Shown in pieces: positions 19,601 to 26,363 of a stretch of 64,000 nt of DNA (position 1 is the first letter of the stretch; the number at the start of each line of letters is the position of its first letter). The stretch covers positions 1 to 64,000 of the forward strand of contig CAKOLT010000002.1 of NCBI GenBank assembly GCA_934096315.1, read 5' to 3'. A program made the translations under genes and the position numbers. The notes under the pieces are model-generated. The model did no database searches. It saw only the letters and a list, made by a program, of their open reading frames with translations, and was not told the origin of the DNA. This DNA comes from an uncultured Bacilli bacterium. GTDB taxonomy: Bacteria; Bacillota_I; Bacilli_A; RF39; UBA660.

Positions 19601-19839
19601 ATGGCCCAATTAAAGAAACAACAACGGCTTATGGAATAAGAACAGGATTTTCATCTTCTGATATAGATTATATTATCTTTGATGAAAAAAATCCTCACTT
19701 AGACAAATTAATTGATCCAATATCTAAGTGCGGTTTCTATATTCCAATTATATCTAAGCAAACTGGTAAATTAATATTTACACCAGAAACATATGATAGT
19801 GCAAAAGAACAAACAGACCTATCCCATCGTAAGAAGTAA
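16660..19839 (+). CDS. large protein of unknown function with three internal repeats
   Basis: I do not recognise this 1059-residue protein. It has no signal peptide, membrane segment or known catalytic motif, and it is rich in Asn, Lys and Ile. Three diverged copies of a roughly 45-residue unit are visible, starting near residues 243, 391 and 524: DLFLESNCPEDLQKLFYEKS, DLYLPEDAPQELKEALYNRK and TMFLPQNVPIELQQKFQART, each continuing with L/ITxEF/Y..H/NxxYLxYLxNxN. The C-terminal 150 residues (GFFGDAYIILKNNPNKIAV, GIRTGFSSSDIDYIIFD) look like a separate globular domain. I chose ATG 16660, since AAAGGAA is too close to the ATG at 16654. It lies between unrelated genes, so context gives no function. 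Confidence 0.75.
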   Translation: MNINELILNFENTSKKAAKKIIENKETNISYEDISNFINKYPKFSKIIATNMHTNEIIKIMINPLPEELSTLSKKIIDKSLKYNHNFTNSDYQELFKFISLEKYCKKTFGVKYTTLFIEQLKKLPPDYIYNSDMPIKIILEEDIFLTISQVGLENINEFNRECENCFAKNNYNLLRILSEKSKSINVNRLSQTNPINIKINPPISKEQLYELMQKIVFCGIYNNKLNSVFKNINGKFRNENQDLFLESNCPEDLQKLFYEKSLTPEYINEHKEYITYLENKNLAAVFKPLYITINGAKINIYSYLMSKLGTKTALNFISNYSHILTNTLTNINTYTHIWKENYEPRLHDVILKDDNFTSFIESLIQTYKNRVIELGIKYKMEPSLFMQYQDLYLPEDAPQELKEALYNRKITSEFLNSHPEYLPYLKNINPKLLIKYISKQTPYGKTDLITILSKILNKEETLKFIITYGNYIEKYISKIPLSEDLTKQQLYDKVDAELKDLITYNKITCDKYIQPTMQRKYQTMFLPQNVPIELQQKFQARTLTIEDFVQNKDYLSYFTNTNILLSMPTENIWLLPLFDENNPVKSNHIIIKILLIQQKLNDKSLKAVLNNYIVTNKEKLTTAHLNEIVETLNQLSSSSLKEIKTISLPLARNIITMPNPLKSFQEIENIFKLNTLPTVGKVYSIFNILHPDFKDYSFSETKKNPNQVFSPVLKSQNNKERKKTILTDLIKSSLGSNNESLKEYINTINDADKVYETAKLHGIDYKELKIEEQEVLKRYYDYIITLYYSISEDKGKIFKQTGSPIKDIEKLETLFLINKESNVPLKDKIISTLCSGLGINTLEQAQNYITEKISKADKRGREYAENKKFNIEKGDFIKAVNIDYFEKLLENGINANDFLAELSKTDATPLDTDLSRVHTLKPTINETIDQKNKDAGFFGDAYIILKNNPNKIAVTKSTILDVDTAIPFDKTKGKLEAFQNGPIKETTTAYGIRTGFSSSDIDYIIFDEKNPHLDKLIDPISKCGFYIPIISKQTGKLIFTPETYDSAKEQTDLSHRKK

Positions 19840-19888
19840 CAAATCTCATAATTCTACATATAATAAACCAGTAAATTAGGAGGTTTAT

Positions 19889-20680
19889 ATGATAGAATTA
19901 TTTATAAATTTAAACCCAGTATTACAAGCATTAATAGCATGTTTATTTACTTGGTCAGTAACTGCACTAGGAGCAGCACTTGTAGTTTTCTTTAAAAAAG
20001 TAAACAAAAATATATTAGATGCAATGCTAGGATTTTCGGCGGGCGTAATGATTGCAGCTAGCTTCTGGTCTCTATTATCTCCAGCTATAAACCTAGCAGA
20101 AACACTAAAAATGAATGTTATGATGGTGGTAACAATATCATTCATTCTAGGTGGATTACTCCTCTTTTTAGGAGACAAAATATTTAATAAATTAGAATTA
20201 GAAAACAAAGACAACAATATAAAAAAAAGTATAATGCTAATATCATCAATAACTCTGCATAACATACCAGAGGGACTTGCAGTAGGAGTCGCTTTTGGAA
20301 CAATAGCATATGGTCTAGAAGGTGCAACCTTAACATCAGCATGCTTACTAGCACTAGGAATAGGTATCCAAAATTTTCCTGAAGGAACTGCAGTCAGTGT
20401 ACCACTAAGAAAATATGGACTAAGCCGTAAAAAATCATTCTTTTATGGCCAGTTAAGTGCAATAGTAGAACCAATATCCGGAATAATTGGTGCAATATTA
20501 GCCCTAAAAATTAGAACTCTTTTACCATTCTTATTATCATTCGCAGCCGGAGCCATGATCTATGTAGTAGTAGCAGAACTCATACCAGAAAGTCAAAGTA
20601 ATAAAAGAAAGGACCTAATGGCAATGTTTACCATAATAGGTTTTAGTTTAATGATGGTATTAGATGTAATGTTAGGATAG
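19889..20680 (+). CDS. ZIP family metal transporter (GufA-like)
   Basis: ZIP proteins carry zinc or other divalent metals into the cytoplasm. Eight hydrophobic segments can be seen over 263 residues. The two metal-site motifs typical of bacterial ZIPs are present: LHNIPEGLAVG near residue 123 and IQNFPEGTAVS near 160. It starts behind GGAGG. A tiny lipoprotein gene follows ten bases later. The exact metal cannot be told from the sequence. Confidence 0.9.
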   Translation: MIELFINLNPVLQALIACLFTWSVTALGAALVVFFKKVNKNILDAMLGFSAGVMIAASFWSLLSPAINLAETLKMNVMMVVTISFILGGLLLFLGDKIFNKLELENKDNNIKKSIMLISSITLHNIPEGLAVGVAFGTIAYGLEGATLTSACLLALGIGIQNFPEGTAVSVPLRKYGLSRKKSFFYGQLSAIVEPISGIIGAILALKIRTLLPFLLSFAAGAMIYVVVAELIPESQSNKRKDLMAMFTIIGFSLMMVLDVMLG

Positions 20681-20689
20681 GAGGAAAAA

Positions 20690-20809
20690 TTGAAAAAAGT
20701 ACCATACGTATTAACGCTTATTTTATTATTACTATTTCTATCAGGATGTTCTAATAATAAAATAAATGATGAAGAAATAGAAAGAATAGAAAACATCATA
20801 AATAATTAA
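20690..20809 (+). CDS. very small lipoprotein (39 residues)
   Basis: This short gene begins with TTG seven bases after GGAGG. It encodes a signal peptide (KKVPYVLTLILLLLFLSGC) with a clear lipobox LSGC, so the mature lipoprotein would be only about 20 residues, starting at Cys20 and highly charged (NDEEIERIENIINN). It follows the ZIP transporter directly and precedes a terminator, so the two are cotranscribed. Its role is unknown; a link with the metal transporter is inference from position only. Confidence 0.65.
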   Translation: MKKVPYVLTLILLLLFLSGCSNNKINDEEIERIENIINN

Positions 20810-20830
20810 GGGGATATAACCCTTTTTTTT
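20808..20830 (+). terminator. terminator after the lipoprotein gene
   Basis: AAGGG (20808-20812) pairs with CCCTT (20820-20824), followed by a run of T to 20830. Confidence 0.65.
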
Positions 20831-20857
20831 ACAATATTCATTAATTTATGGTATAAT
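20829..20857 (+). promoter_or_regulatory. promoter of the DUF1846 gene
   Basis: The boxes are TTACAA (20829-20834) and TATAAT (20852-20857) with a 17-base spacer. The -10 is consensus and the -35 matches four of six bases. Confidence 0.5.
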
Positions 20858-20876
20858 AATAATGGAGGAAGTAACA

Positions 20877-22373
20877 ATGAAAAAAGGTTTTAATAATGAA
20901 TTATATGTAGAAAAACAAGCAAAAATTATTGAAGAGAGAATAAAAACATTTAATGGAAAACTATATCTTGAATTCGGAGGTAAATTATTTGACGATTACC
21001 ACGCTAAAAGAATACTTCCAGGGTTTGAATTGGATTCTAAAATAAAATTACTTGAAAAATTCAAGGAACAGTCAGAAATAATATTTTGCATAAATGCAAA
21101 TGATATTGCAAGAAAGAAAATAAGGGCGGATTATGGAATAACATATGATATGGAATTAATTAGACTAGCCAAAATTTTAAAAAGCAAAGGACTTAAAATT
21201 AATAGTGTTGCCATAAATTTATATGATAACCAAGCAGGGGTAGATTTATTTGAAGATAGATTACACTCACTAGGCATAAAAACATACAGATTTACTCCCA
21301 CTAAAGGATATCCAACTGATGTAGAAATAATAGTAAGTGAAGAAGGGTACGGAAAAAATCCATACATCAAAACAACCAAACCACTAGTGGTTGTAACCGC
21401 TCCAGGTCCTAACAGTGGCAAACTAGCAACATGTTTATCACAACTATATCATGAATATAAGCACAAAGTAAAAGCAGGTTATGCGAAATTTGAAACATTT
21501 CCCGTTTGGGATTTACCACTTGACCACCCAGTAAATATTGCTTATGAAGCAGCAACAGCAGACTTAAATGATAAAAATATGGTAGATCATTTTCATTTAG
21601 AAGCATATGGAAAAGTTGCTGTAAACTATAACAGAGATCTTGAAGTATTTCCTGTGCTTGAGGCAATCTTGAAGAAAATTACAGGAAAAAAAATATATTC
21701 TTCTCCAACAGACATGGGTGTAAACACTATAGGACAATGCATAACTAACGATAAAATTGTAAGACAAGCTGCAAATAAAGAAATAATAAGAAGATATTAC
21801 AAAGCCTTAACGGATTTCAAATTGGGAAGAACAGATTCATCTGTAGTTCAAAACATAAAATTACTACTAAATAATAGTGGATTAGATGTAGATCTACTTC
21901 CCGTGATAAACTCAGCAATTACAAAACAAGCAGTATCAAATAAGCGTTCCGCCGCAATAGAATTAAAACCGGGAAAAATAATTACAGGTAGAGAAACAGA
22001 AATCTTTACACCAGTAAGTAGTACTATTTTAAATGCTATTAAAACATTGGCAAAAATAAAAGATGAAATATATTTAATAACTCCGGAAGTACTTAATAAT
22101 ATATTAACAATAAAAAAACAAATAGAGCCAGAAAACTATTTACTAACATTAAATGAAGTATTAATTGCCTTATCATCAAGTGCTACAACAAATCCATTAG
22201 CGAATAAAGCCTTAAAAGAATTAGAAAAATTGTCAAACCTAGACCTACATGCAACATATATTATAGAAAATGGAGATTTAAAGATATTAAGAGACTTAAA
22301 AATAAACTTTACATCCGAACCAGAATTTTATAATGAAAGAATATTCAAAAAACAGTCTTCTAAAAATAAATAA
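20877..22373 (+). CDS. DUF1846 domain-containing protein
   Basis: DUF1846 proteins are about 500-residue cytoplasmic proteins of unresolved function in Firmicutes and other anaerobes. The N-terminus KKGFNNELYVEKQAKIIEER followed by LYLEFGGKLFDDYHAKRILPGF is diagnostic. Later conserved parts are VVTAPGPNSGKLATCLSQLYHE, KFETFPVWDLPLDHPVNIAYEAATADL and SSPTDMGVNTIG. I use ATG 20877, because GGAGG at 20864 would lie inside a gene started at 20862. Length 498 matches the family. It is monocistronic. Confidence 0.88.
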   Translation: MKKGFNNELYVEKQAKIIEERIKTFNGKLYLEFGGKLFDDYHAKRILPGFELDSKIKLLEKFKEQSEIIFCINANDIARKKIRADYGITYDMELIRLAKILKSKGLKINSVAINLYDNQAGVDLFEDRLHSLGIKTYRFTPTKGYPTDVEIIVSEEGYGKNPYIKTTKPLVVVTAPGPNSGKLATCLSQLYHEYKHKVKAGYAKFETFPVWDLPLDHPVNIAYEAATADLNDKNMVDHFHLEAYGKVAVNYNRDLEVFPVLEAILKKITGKKIYSSPTDMGVNTIGQCITNDKIVRQAANKEIIRRYYKALTDFKLGRTDSSVVQNIKLLLNNSGLDVDLLPVINSAITKQAVSNKRSAAIELKPGKIITGRETEIFTPVSSTILNAIKTLAKIKDEIYLITPEVLNNILTIKKQIEPENYLLTLNEVLIALSSSATTNPLANKALKELEKLSNLDLHATYIIENGDLKILRDLKINFTSEPEFYNERIFKKQSSKNK

Positions 22374-22693
22374 ATGCCTCAAAAAGGTTACAAATAAATA
22401 AAAATAATAGCTATAACATTCCAAAAAATAAAAAGCTGGTAATAGTATATAACAAAAAATATGTTTTTGCATACCATTTGTTAAAAATTAGTTATTTAAG
22501 CAATATGTCATCCGAAATTCAATTAGCATAACAAAAAAAGTATAAGTCTTTAATTAAGAACATATATGTGTATTTACTTTTAAAGGTTACTAATTATATA
22601 GAGAAGATGAATTGGAAAAGTAAAATAATATCAACCTATAAGGTAAAATTTTACTTTTCCAACTAAAAATCCTAGAAAAAATGCAAAATATGC
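22374..22693. other. gene-free region before secE
   Basis: About 320 bases with no convincing gene, tRNA or rRNA. rpmG (ribosomal L33), often placed here, is absent. The one clear structure is a perfect 15-bp inverted repeat (see separate entry). No certain terminator for the DUF1846 gene is seen other than that repeat. Confidence 0.5.
22612..22662. repeat. 15-bp perfect inverted repeat
   Basis: TTGGAAAAGTAAAAT (22612-22626) and ATTTTACTTTTCCAA (22648-22662) are exact reverse complements, separated by 21 bases. No T run follows on either strand, so it is not a standard terminator. It lies 31 bases upstream of the secE promoter. Confidence 0.7.
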
Positions 22694-22722
22694 TTGACAA
22701 TAACCATGTTATGTAATAAAAT
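22694..22722 (+). promoter_or_regulatory. promoter of secE-nusG
   Basis: TTGACA (22694-22699) and TAAAAT (22717-22722) are separated by exactly 17 bases. The secE start lies about 50 bases downstream. Confidence 0.8.
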
Positions 22723-22773
22723 GTACTTAAGCACGGCATGTGTTTTTATTTTAGAAAAATATGGAGGTAAATT

Positions 22774-23004
22774 ATGTCAAAAGAACAAAGCCAAAAACAG
22801 GCCAAAAACAAATCAAAAGAAAATATTTTTAAAAAAATCACAAAATACTTTAAAGGTGTAAAAAAAGAAATGGGAAGAATAAAATGGACCAGTGGCAAAG
22901 ATATGATAAAATATTCAGCTGCAGCCTTAACTTTCGTAATATTCTTCTGCTTATACTTTTATGTAGTAGAGTTAGCATCAGCATTTATAAGGAGCCTAAT
23001 ATAA
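22774..23004 (+). CDS. secE: preprotein translocase subunit SecE
   Basis: SecE is the small membrane subunit that clamps SecY in the Sec translocon. The protein of 76 residues has a charged N-terminus, the conserved amphipathic KKEMGRIKWTSGKDMIKYS segment and one membrane span at about residues 48-70. The N-terminal tail is longer than in Bacillus subtilis (59 residues). nusG starts two bases after its stop, the conserved bacterial order. Confidence 0.93.
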   Translation: MSKEQSQKQAKNKSKENIFKKITKYFKGVKKEMGRIKWTSGKDMIKYSAAALTFVIFFCLYFYVVELASAFIRSLI

Positions 23005-23005
23005 T

Positions 23006-23542
23006 ATGAAAAAAGAGTGGTATGTAGTAAATACAGTAAGTGGGTACGAATATAAAGTACAAGAAAAATTAGAAATGATGATTAAAAACTCAAGTGAAAT
23101 TGGACAGAGTATCTTTAGAGTAATCGTTCCAGAACAAGAAATAGTGGAATACAAAGATGGCCAGAAAAAAACCAAAAAGAAAAAAATGTTTCCAGGATAT
23201 GTACTTGTAGAAATGATTATGTCCGATGAAATATGGTTTGTTGTAAGAAATACTCAAGGTGTAACAGGCTTTATTGGTTCTTCAGGAAAAGGAGCAAAAC
23301 CAATACCATTGTTACCATCAGAAGTAGATAGAATATTATCTACAATGGGTATGAATAGAATGGATTTAGAAAATGATCTTCAAGAAGGCAAAAAAGTTAA
23401 AATAATTTCCGGTCCATTCAAAGACATGATTGGTAAAATAGAAACGTACGATTTAGAAAAGAAAAAAGTAAACTTACTACTAGATTTATTTGGTCAAGAG
23501 ACATCAGTAGAAGTAGAATTATCACAAATTGAAAATTTATAA
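23006..23542 (+). CDS. nusG: transcription termination/antitermination factor NusG
   Basis: NusG binds RNA polymerase and modulates pausing and coupling with the ribosome. The NGN domain starts with KKEWYVVNTVSGYEYKVQEK and contains MFPGYVLVEM; the C-terminal KOW domain contains GKKVKIISGPFKDMIGKIE. Length 178 is typical. It lies between secE and rplK as in most bacteria. Confidence 0.96.
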   Translation: MKKEWYVVNTVSGYEYKVQEKLEMMIKNSSEIGQSIFRVIVPEQEIVEYKDGQKKTKKKKMFPGYVLVEMIMSDEIWFVVRNTQGVTGFIGSSGKGAKPIPLLPSEVDRILSTMGMNRMDLENDLQEGKKVKIISGPFKDMIGKIETYDLEKKKVNLLLDLFGQETSVEVELSQIENL

Positions 23543-23552
23543 ATAAAATGTA

Positions 23553-23581
23553 TTGAAAAAAATGAAAAAATGTGTTATTAT
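23553..23581 (+). promoter_or_regulatory. promoter of rplK-rplA
   Basis: TTGAAA (23553-23558) and TATTAT (23576-23581) with a 17-base spacer lie just after nusG. About 100 bases of leader precede the rplK start. Confidence 0.65.
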
Positions 23582-23618
23582 TTAAGACATGGCTGTGTAT
23601 TATTATATAGTTAAATAA

Positions 23619-23655
23619 GTGGGAGGCGCGGACAAAGCTAATAGAACCACTCGCG
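23619..23655 (+). promoter_or_regulatory. putative L1-binding leader of rplK
   Basis: GTGG (23619-23622) pairs with CCAC (23647-23650), and GCGCG near 23626-23630 can pair in part with CGCG at 23652-23655. In many bacteria ribosomal protein L1 represses its own operon by binding such a leader. A similar GTGG..CCAC element lies before rplA, which supports a shared ligand. Confidence 0.45.
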
Positions 23656-23681
23656 AAAATAAAATTTAGGAGGTGTTTTTC

Positions 23682-24101
23682 GTGGCAAAAGAAATAACTA
23701 GAAAAATCAAATTACAAATTCCCGCAGGAAGAGCAACACCAGCTCCACCAGTAGGTACCGTTTTAGGACCAGCAGGAATTAACTTACAAGAATTCTGCAC
23801 AAAGTATAATGATGCAACAAAAGACAAAATGGGAGATGTACTACCAGTAGAAATATCAATCTATGATGATAGAAGTTTTACATTTGTAGTAAAAACCCCA
23901 CCAGCAGCATTTTTACTTAAGAAAACTGCAGGCATAAAGTCTGGAGCAAGTAAAGGTGAAACTGTTGCAACAATCACAAAAGAACAATTAAAACAAATAG
24001 CAGAAACAAAAATGCCCGATTTAAATGCTAACGATGTAGAATCAGCAATGAAGATCATTGAAGGAACTGCACGTAACATGGGAATAAAAATAGAAGAGTA
24101 A
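23682..24101 (+). CDS. rplK: 50S ribosomal protein L11
   Basis: L11 binds the GTPase-associated region of 23S rRNA at the base of the L7/L12 stalk. The protein begins [24 protein letters not shown] and contains [11 protein letters not shown] and [14 protein letters not shown], all diagnostic. I use the GTG at 23682; the GTG at 23673 is part of the GGAGGTG ribosome site. Length 139 is typical. Confidence 0.96.
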   Translation: MAKEITRKIKLQIPAGRATPAPPVGTVLGPAGINLQEFCTKYNDATKDKMGDVLPVEISIYDDRSFTFVVKTPPAAFLLKKTAGIKSGASKGETVATITKEQLKQIAETKMPDLNANDVESAMKIIEGTARNMGIKIEE

Positions 24102-24116
24102 AATAAAATATCATAT

Positions 24117-24163
24117 AGGTTAATACCTATGTGGAAGGATAAAAAAGTCCGCATAACCACATA
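24117..24163 (+). promoter_or_regulatory. putative L1-binding leader of rplA
   Basis: TATGTGG (24128-24134) pairs perfectly with CCACATA (24157-24163); inside, GGA (24137-24139) pairs with TCC (24148-24150), leaving an asymmetric internal loop AA / GCATAA. This helix-loop-helix shape and the position directly before the rplA ribosome site fit an L1 autoregulatory site. It also resembles the rplK leader. Confidence 0.5.
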
Positions 24164-24174
24164 AGGAGGTAATT

Positions 24175-24870
24175 ATGAAAAAAAGCAAGAGATATATAAC
24201 AAATACCCAAAAAGTAGAAAAAAATAAGTTATATACAAACGAAGAAGCCGTAAAACTAGTAAAAGAAACATCAAACGCAAAGTTTGACAGTACTATTGAA
24301 GTAGCAATGAATCTAAACTTAGATGTTAAAAAAGCAGATCAACAACTACGTGGAGCAGTAGTACTTCCAAACGGAACAGGAAAAAGTAAGAAAATATTAG
24401 TTTTAGCCAAAGGAGATCAAGCAAAAGCAGCAAAAGAAGCTGGAGCAGACTATGTTGGAGACATGGACATGATTACAAAAATAGAAAAAGAAAACTGGTT
24501 TGACTTCGATGTAATTATTGCAACACCAGAAATGATGCCATCTCTAGGTAAAATAGGTAAATTACTTGGACCAAAAGGATTAATGCCTAATCCTAAAACA
24601 GGAACAGTAACTACAGATATAGCAAAAGCAGTTGCTGAAACTAAAAAAGGAAAAGTAAATTATCGTACGGATAGTTTTGGAAACATCCATGGAGTAATCG
24701 GAAAAGCTAGTTTTACTGAAGAAGCTTTAAATGAAAACCTAAAAGCATTCGTAAATGTAATACTTAAAGCAAAACCAACTACAGTTAAAGGTGTTTATGT
24801 TAAAAATATAACTATATCATCTACTATGGGTCCTGGAATTAAAATTGACATAAATTCATTTGACAAATAG
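24175..24870 (+). CDS. rplA: 50S ribosomal protein L1
   Basis: L1 binds 23S rRNA at the mobile L1 stalk near the E site and usually represses its own m[21 protein letters not shown], the signature [19 protein letters not shown] and the C-terminal [13 protein letters not shown] are intact. Length 231 is typical. The start follows AAGGAGGT. The -35 box of the next promoter lies within its last codons. Confidence 0.96.
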   Translation: MKKSKRYITNTQKVEKNKLYTNEEAVKLVKETSNAKFDSTIEVAMNLNLDVKKADQQLRGAVVLPNGTGKSKKILVLAKGDQAKAAKEAGADYVGDMDMITKIEKENWFDFDVIIATPEMMPSLGKIGKLLGPKGLMPNPKTGTVTTDIAKAVAETKKGKVNYRTDSFGNIHGVIGKASFTEEALNENLKAFVNVILKAKPTTVKGVYVKNITISSTMGPGIKIDINSFDK

Positions 24871-24888
24871 TGTGAATTAGTATATAAT
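24860..24888 (+). promoter_or_regulatory. promoter of rplJ-rplL
   Basis: A full-consensus promoter: TTGACA (24860-24865), 17 bases, TATAAT (24883-24888). It starts inside the 3' end of rplA. Confidence 0.85.
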
Positions 24889-24894
24889 ATAAAT

Positions 24895-25015
24895 CAATCA
24901 AAGAAAAATTATGCCAAAGACAGTAAGGACGAAAGTTTAAAAATCTTACCGAGGAATAAATATCTTTTTTATCCCTCGAATTGAGGGATTTTCTTTAGGC
25001 ATAAAGAAAGGAAGG
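24895..25015 (+). ncRNA. ribosomal protein L10 leader (autoregulatory element)
   Basis: The 5' leader of rplJ contains the ATGCCAAAGACAGTAAGGACGA-like region, shared by Firmicute L10 leaders, near 24910-24935, and ends with the hairpin CCCTCGAATTGAGGG at about 24973-24987 followed by ATTTTCTTT. GCC near 24912 can also pair with GGC at about 24999. In Bacilli, L10 (with L12) binds such a leader and favours early termination. The assignment rests on position and motif memory, not on a covariance model search. Confidence 0.75.
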
Positions 25016-25020
25016 AAACT

Positions 25021-25512
25021 GTGGCAAATACAAAGATAATTGAAGAAAAAAGCAATATAGTATCTGAAATAAAAGATAGACTACAAGAAGCAAAATCAAT
25101 CGTACTATTTGACTACCGTGGGTTATCAGTAGCAGAAGTTACAGAACTTAGAAAGAAACTAAGAGAAAACGGTTCTGACTACAAAGTATATAAAAATACT
25201 TTAACAAAAAGAGCAGTCGAACAAGCAGGATTACAATTAGAAGAATACCTAACAGGACCAAACGCAATTTCATTTGGAACTGACGAGTTATCAATAGTAA
25301 AAATATTAAGCGATTTTTCTAAAGACCACAAAGCTTTAGAATTAAAAGCAGGTATCATTGATGGAAAAGTAGCAAATTCTGAAGACTTAGCAAAATATGC
25401 ATCTATTCCATCACGTGAAGGATTACTTACTATGTTAGCTGGTGGACTAATTGGAACTGTAAAAGACTTAAGTATTGCACTTAACTTATTAGCAGAACAA
25501 AAGGAAAACTAA
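25021..25512 (+). CDS. rplJ: 50S ribosomal protein L10
   Basis: L10 anchors L7/L12 dimers on the ribosome and regulates its operon. The N-terminal rRNA-binding domain contains SIVLFDYRGLSVAEVTELR and YKVYKNTLTKRA; the C-terminal helix that binds L12 is LGTVKDLSIALNLL-like. GTG start behind AAGGAAGG. Length 163 is typical. The next gene starts within its stop (TAATG). Confidence 0.96.
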   Translation: MANTKIIEEKSNIVSEIKDRLQEAKSIVLFDYRGLSVAEVTELRKKLRENGSDYKVYKNTLTKRAVEQAGLQLEEYLTGPNAISFGTDELSIVKILSDFSKDHKALELKAGIIDGKVANSEDLAKYASIPSREGLLTMLAGGLIGTVKDLSIALNLLAEQKEN

Positions 25513-25748
25513 TGAGAATGTACGATAAAGATGATGAAATAATAGAGGGAATGAAGAAATATCTAAAAAGCCTAAAACATCTGGCAGAAATAGACCCTAT
25601 ATCAGCAAGAAAAGAATCAACAGAAGCCCTTCAAAGAATGGGACTAATTGATGAAAATTTAAAATACAAATATCCATACAATGGAGAAAGGCCAAAAGGT
25701 AATGACTTTACCTACGGTCCAAAAATAAAAATTAAAGGAGGAAAATAA
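25512..25748 (+). CDS. unknown 78-residue protein inside the rplJ-rplL operon
   Basis: I do not recognise this small charged protein ([20 protein letters not shown] at its start; C-terminus [11 protein letters not shown]). Its ATG overlaps the rplJ stop as TAATG, which suggests coupled translation, and its stop lies one base before the rplL ATG, with the rplL ribosome site (GGAGG) within its last codons. Base composition matches its neighbours. It has no membrane segment. In nearly all bacteria rplL directly follows rplJ, so this is an unusual addition. Tight packing argues that it is real. Confidence 0.75.
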   Translation: MRMYDKDDEIIEGMKKYLKSLKHLAEIDPISARKESTEALQRMGLIDENLKYKYPYNGERPKGNDFTYGPKIKIKGGK

Positions 25749-25749
25749 A

Positions 25750-26115
25750 ATGGCAAAATTAACAAGAGAAGATTTTATCAGTGCTTTAAAAGAAATGACA
25801 ATTCTTGAAATCAAAGATCTAGTAGATGCAATGAAGGAGGAGTTTGGTGTAGATCCAACTGCAGTAGCAGTAGCAGCAGCACCTCAAGCAGCAGCAGAAG
25901 AAGGACCATCAAAAGTAAATGTAGTATTAACTTCAGCTGGTTCAAATAAAATTCAAGTAATTAAAATAGTAAGAGATCTAACTGGATTAGGATTAAAAGA
26001 AGCAAAAGAAATAGCAGATAATGGCGGAAACGTTAAAGAAGGCATTGACAAAGAAGAAGCAGAAAAAATCAAAGCACAATTCGAAGAAGCTGGAGCTTCA
26101 GTTGAATTAAAATAA
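25750..26115 (+). CDS. rplL: 50S ribosomal protein L7/L12
   Basis: L7/L12 forms the flexible stalk that recruits translation GTPases. The N-terminal dimer domain ([20 protein letters not shown]), the alanine-rich hinge ([13 protein letters not shown] at about residues 38-50) and the C-terminal domain ([24 protein letters not shown], [12 protein letters not shown]) are in order. Length 121 is typical. Confidence 0.97.
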   Translation: MAKLTREDFISALKEMTILEIKDLVDAMKEEFGVDPTAVAVAAAPQAAAEEGPSKVNVVLTSAGSNKIQVIKIVRDLTGLGLKEAKEIADNGGNVKEGIDKEEAEKIKAQFEEAGASVELK

Positions 26116-26116
26116 T

Positions 26117-26143
26117 GAAAGTCAAAAAAAGACTTTCTTTTTT
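26117..26143 (+). terminator. terminator after rplL
   Basis: GAAAGTC (26117-26123) pairs with GACTTTC (26131-26137) around seven A, followed by TTTTTT. Confidence 0.85.
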
Positions 26144-26363
26144 AATAACTATAGATAATCTTCTTCAAAAACAAGCAAAATTAATCTAAAAAAGAAATAA
26201 AAAACCCAATTATTTAAAAAAACACAATTTTTTCACAAATTTATTAAAAAAATCAAAAAAACTTATTGACTTCTTACCATAATTCTGCTAACATTATATA
26301 TTGGTTACACATCTTTTTTGATGTATAAAATATATAAAAATTTAGGTATTGGGGTGAAAATTA
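26144..26363 (+). promoter_or_regulatory. rpoB upstream region with promoter
   Basis: TTGACT (26266-26271) and TAACAT (26289-26294) have a 17-base spacer. A small hairpin ACATC/GATGT with six T in its loop lies at 26309-26324 in the leader. The rest is A-rich without other structure. rpoBC thus has its own promoter besides any read-through from rplL. Confidence 0.6.

Noticed and set aside
20862..20876. Upstream start for the DUF1846 gene (and similar early starts at 46052, 58251, 34268, 36849, 23673, 10292)
   Set aside because: In each case the GGAGG-type ribosome site would lie inside the extended gene, while a start five to nine bases after it fits the family N-terminus.
22374..22773. tRNA-Trp or rpmG between DUF1846 and secE, as in many Firmicutes
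   Set aside because: No cloverleaf, no GTTCRAA T-loop and no Cys-pair L33 frame could be found.
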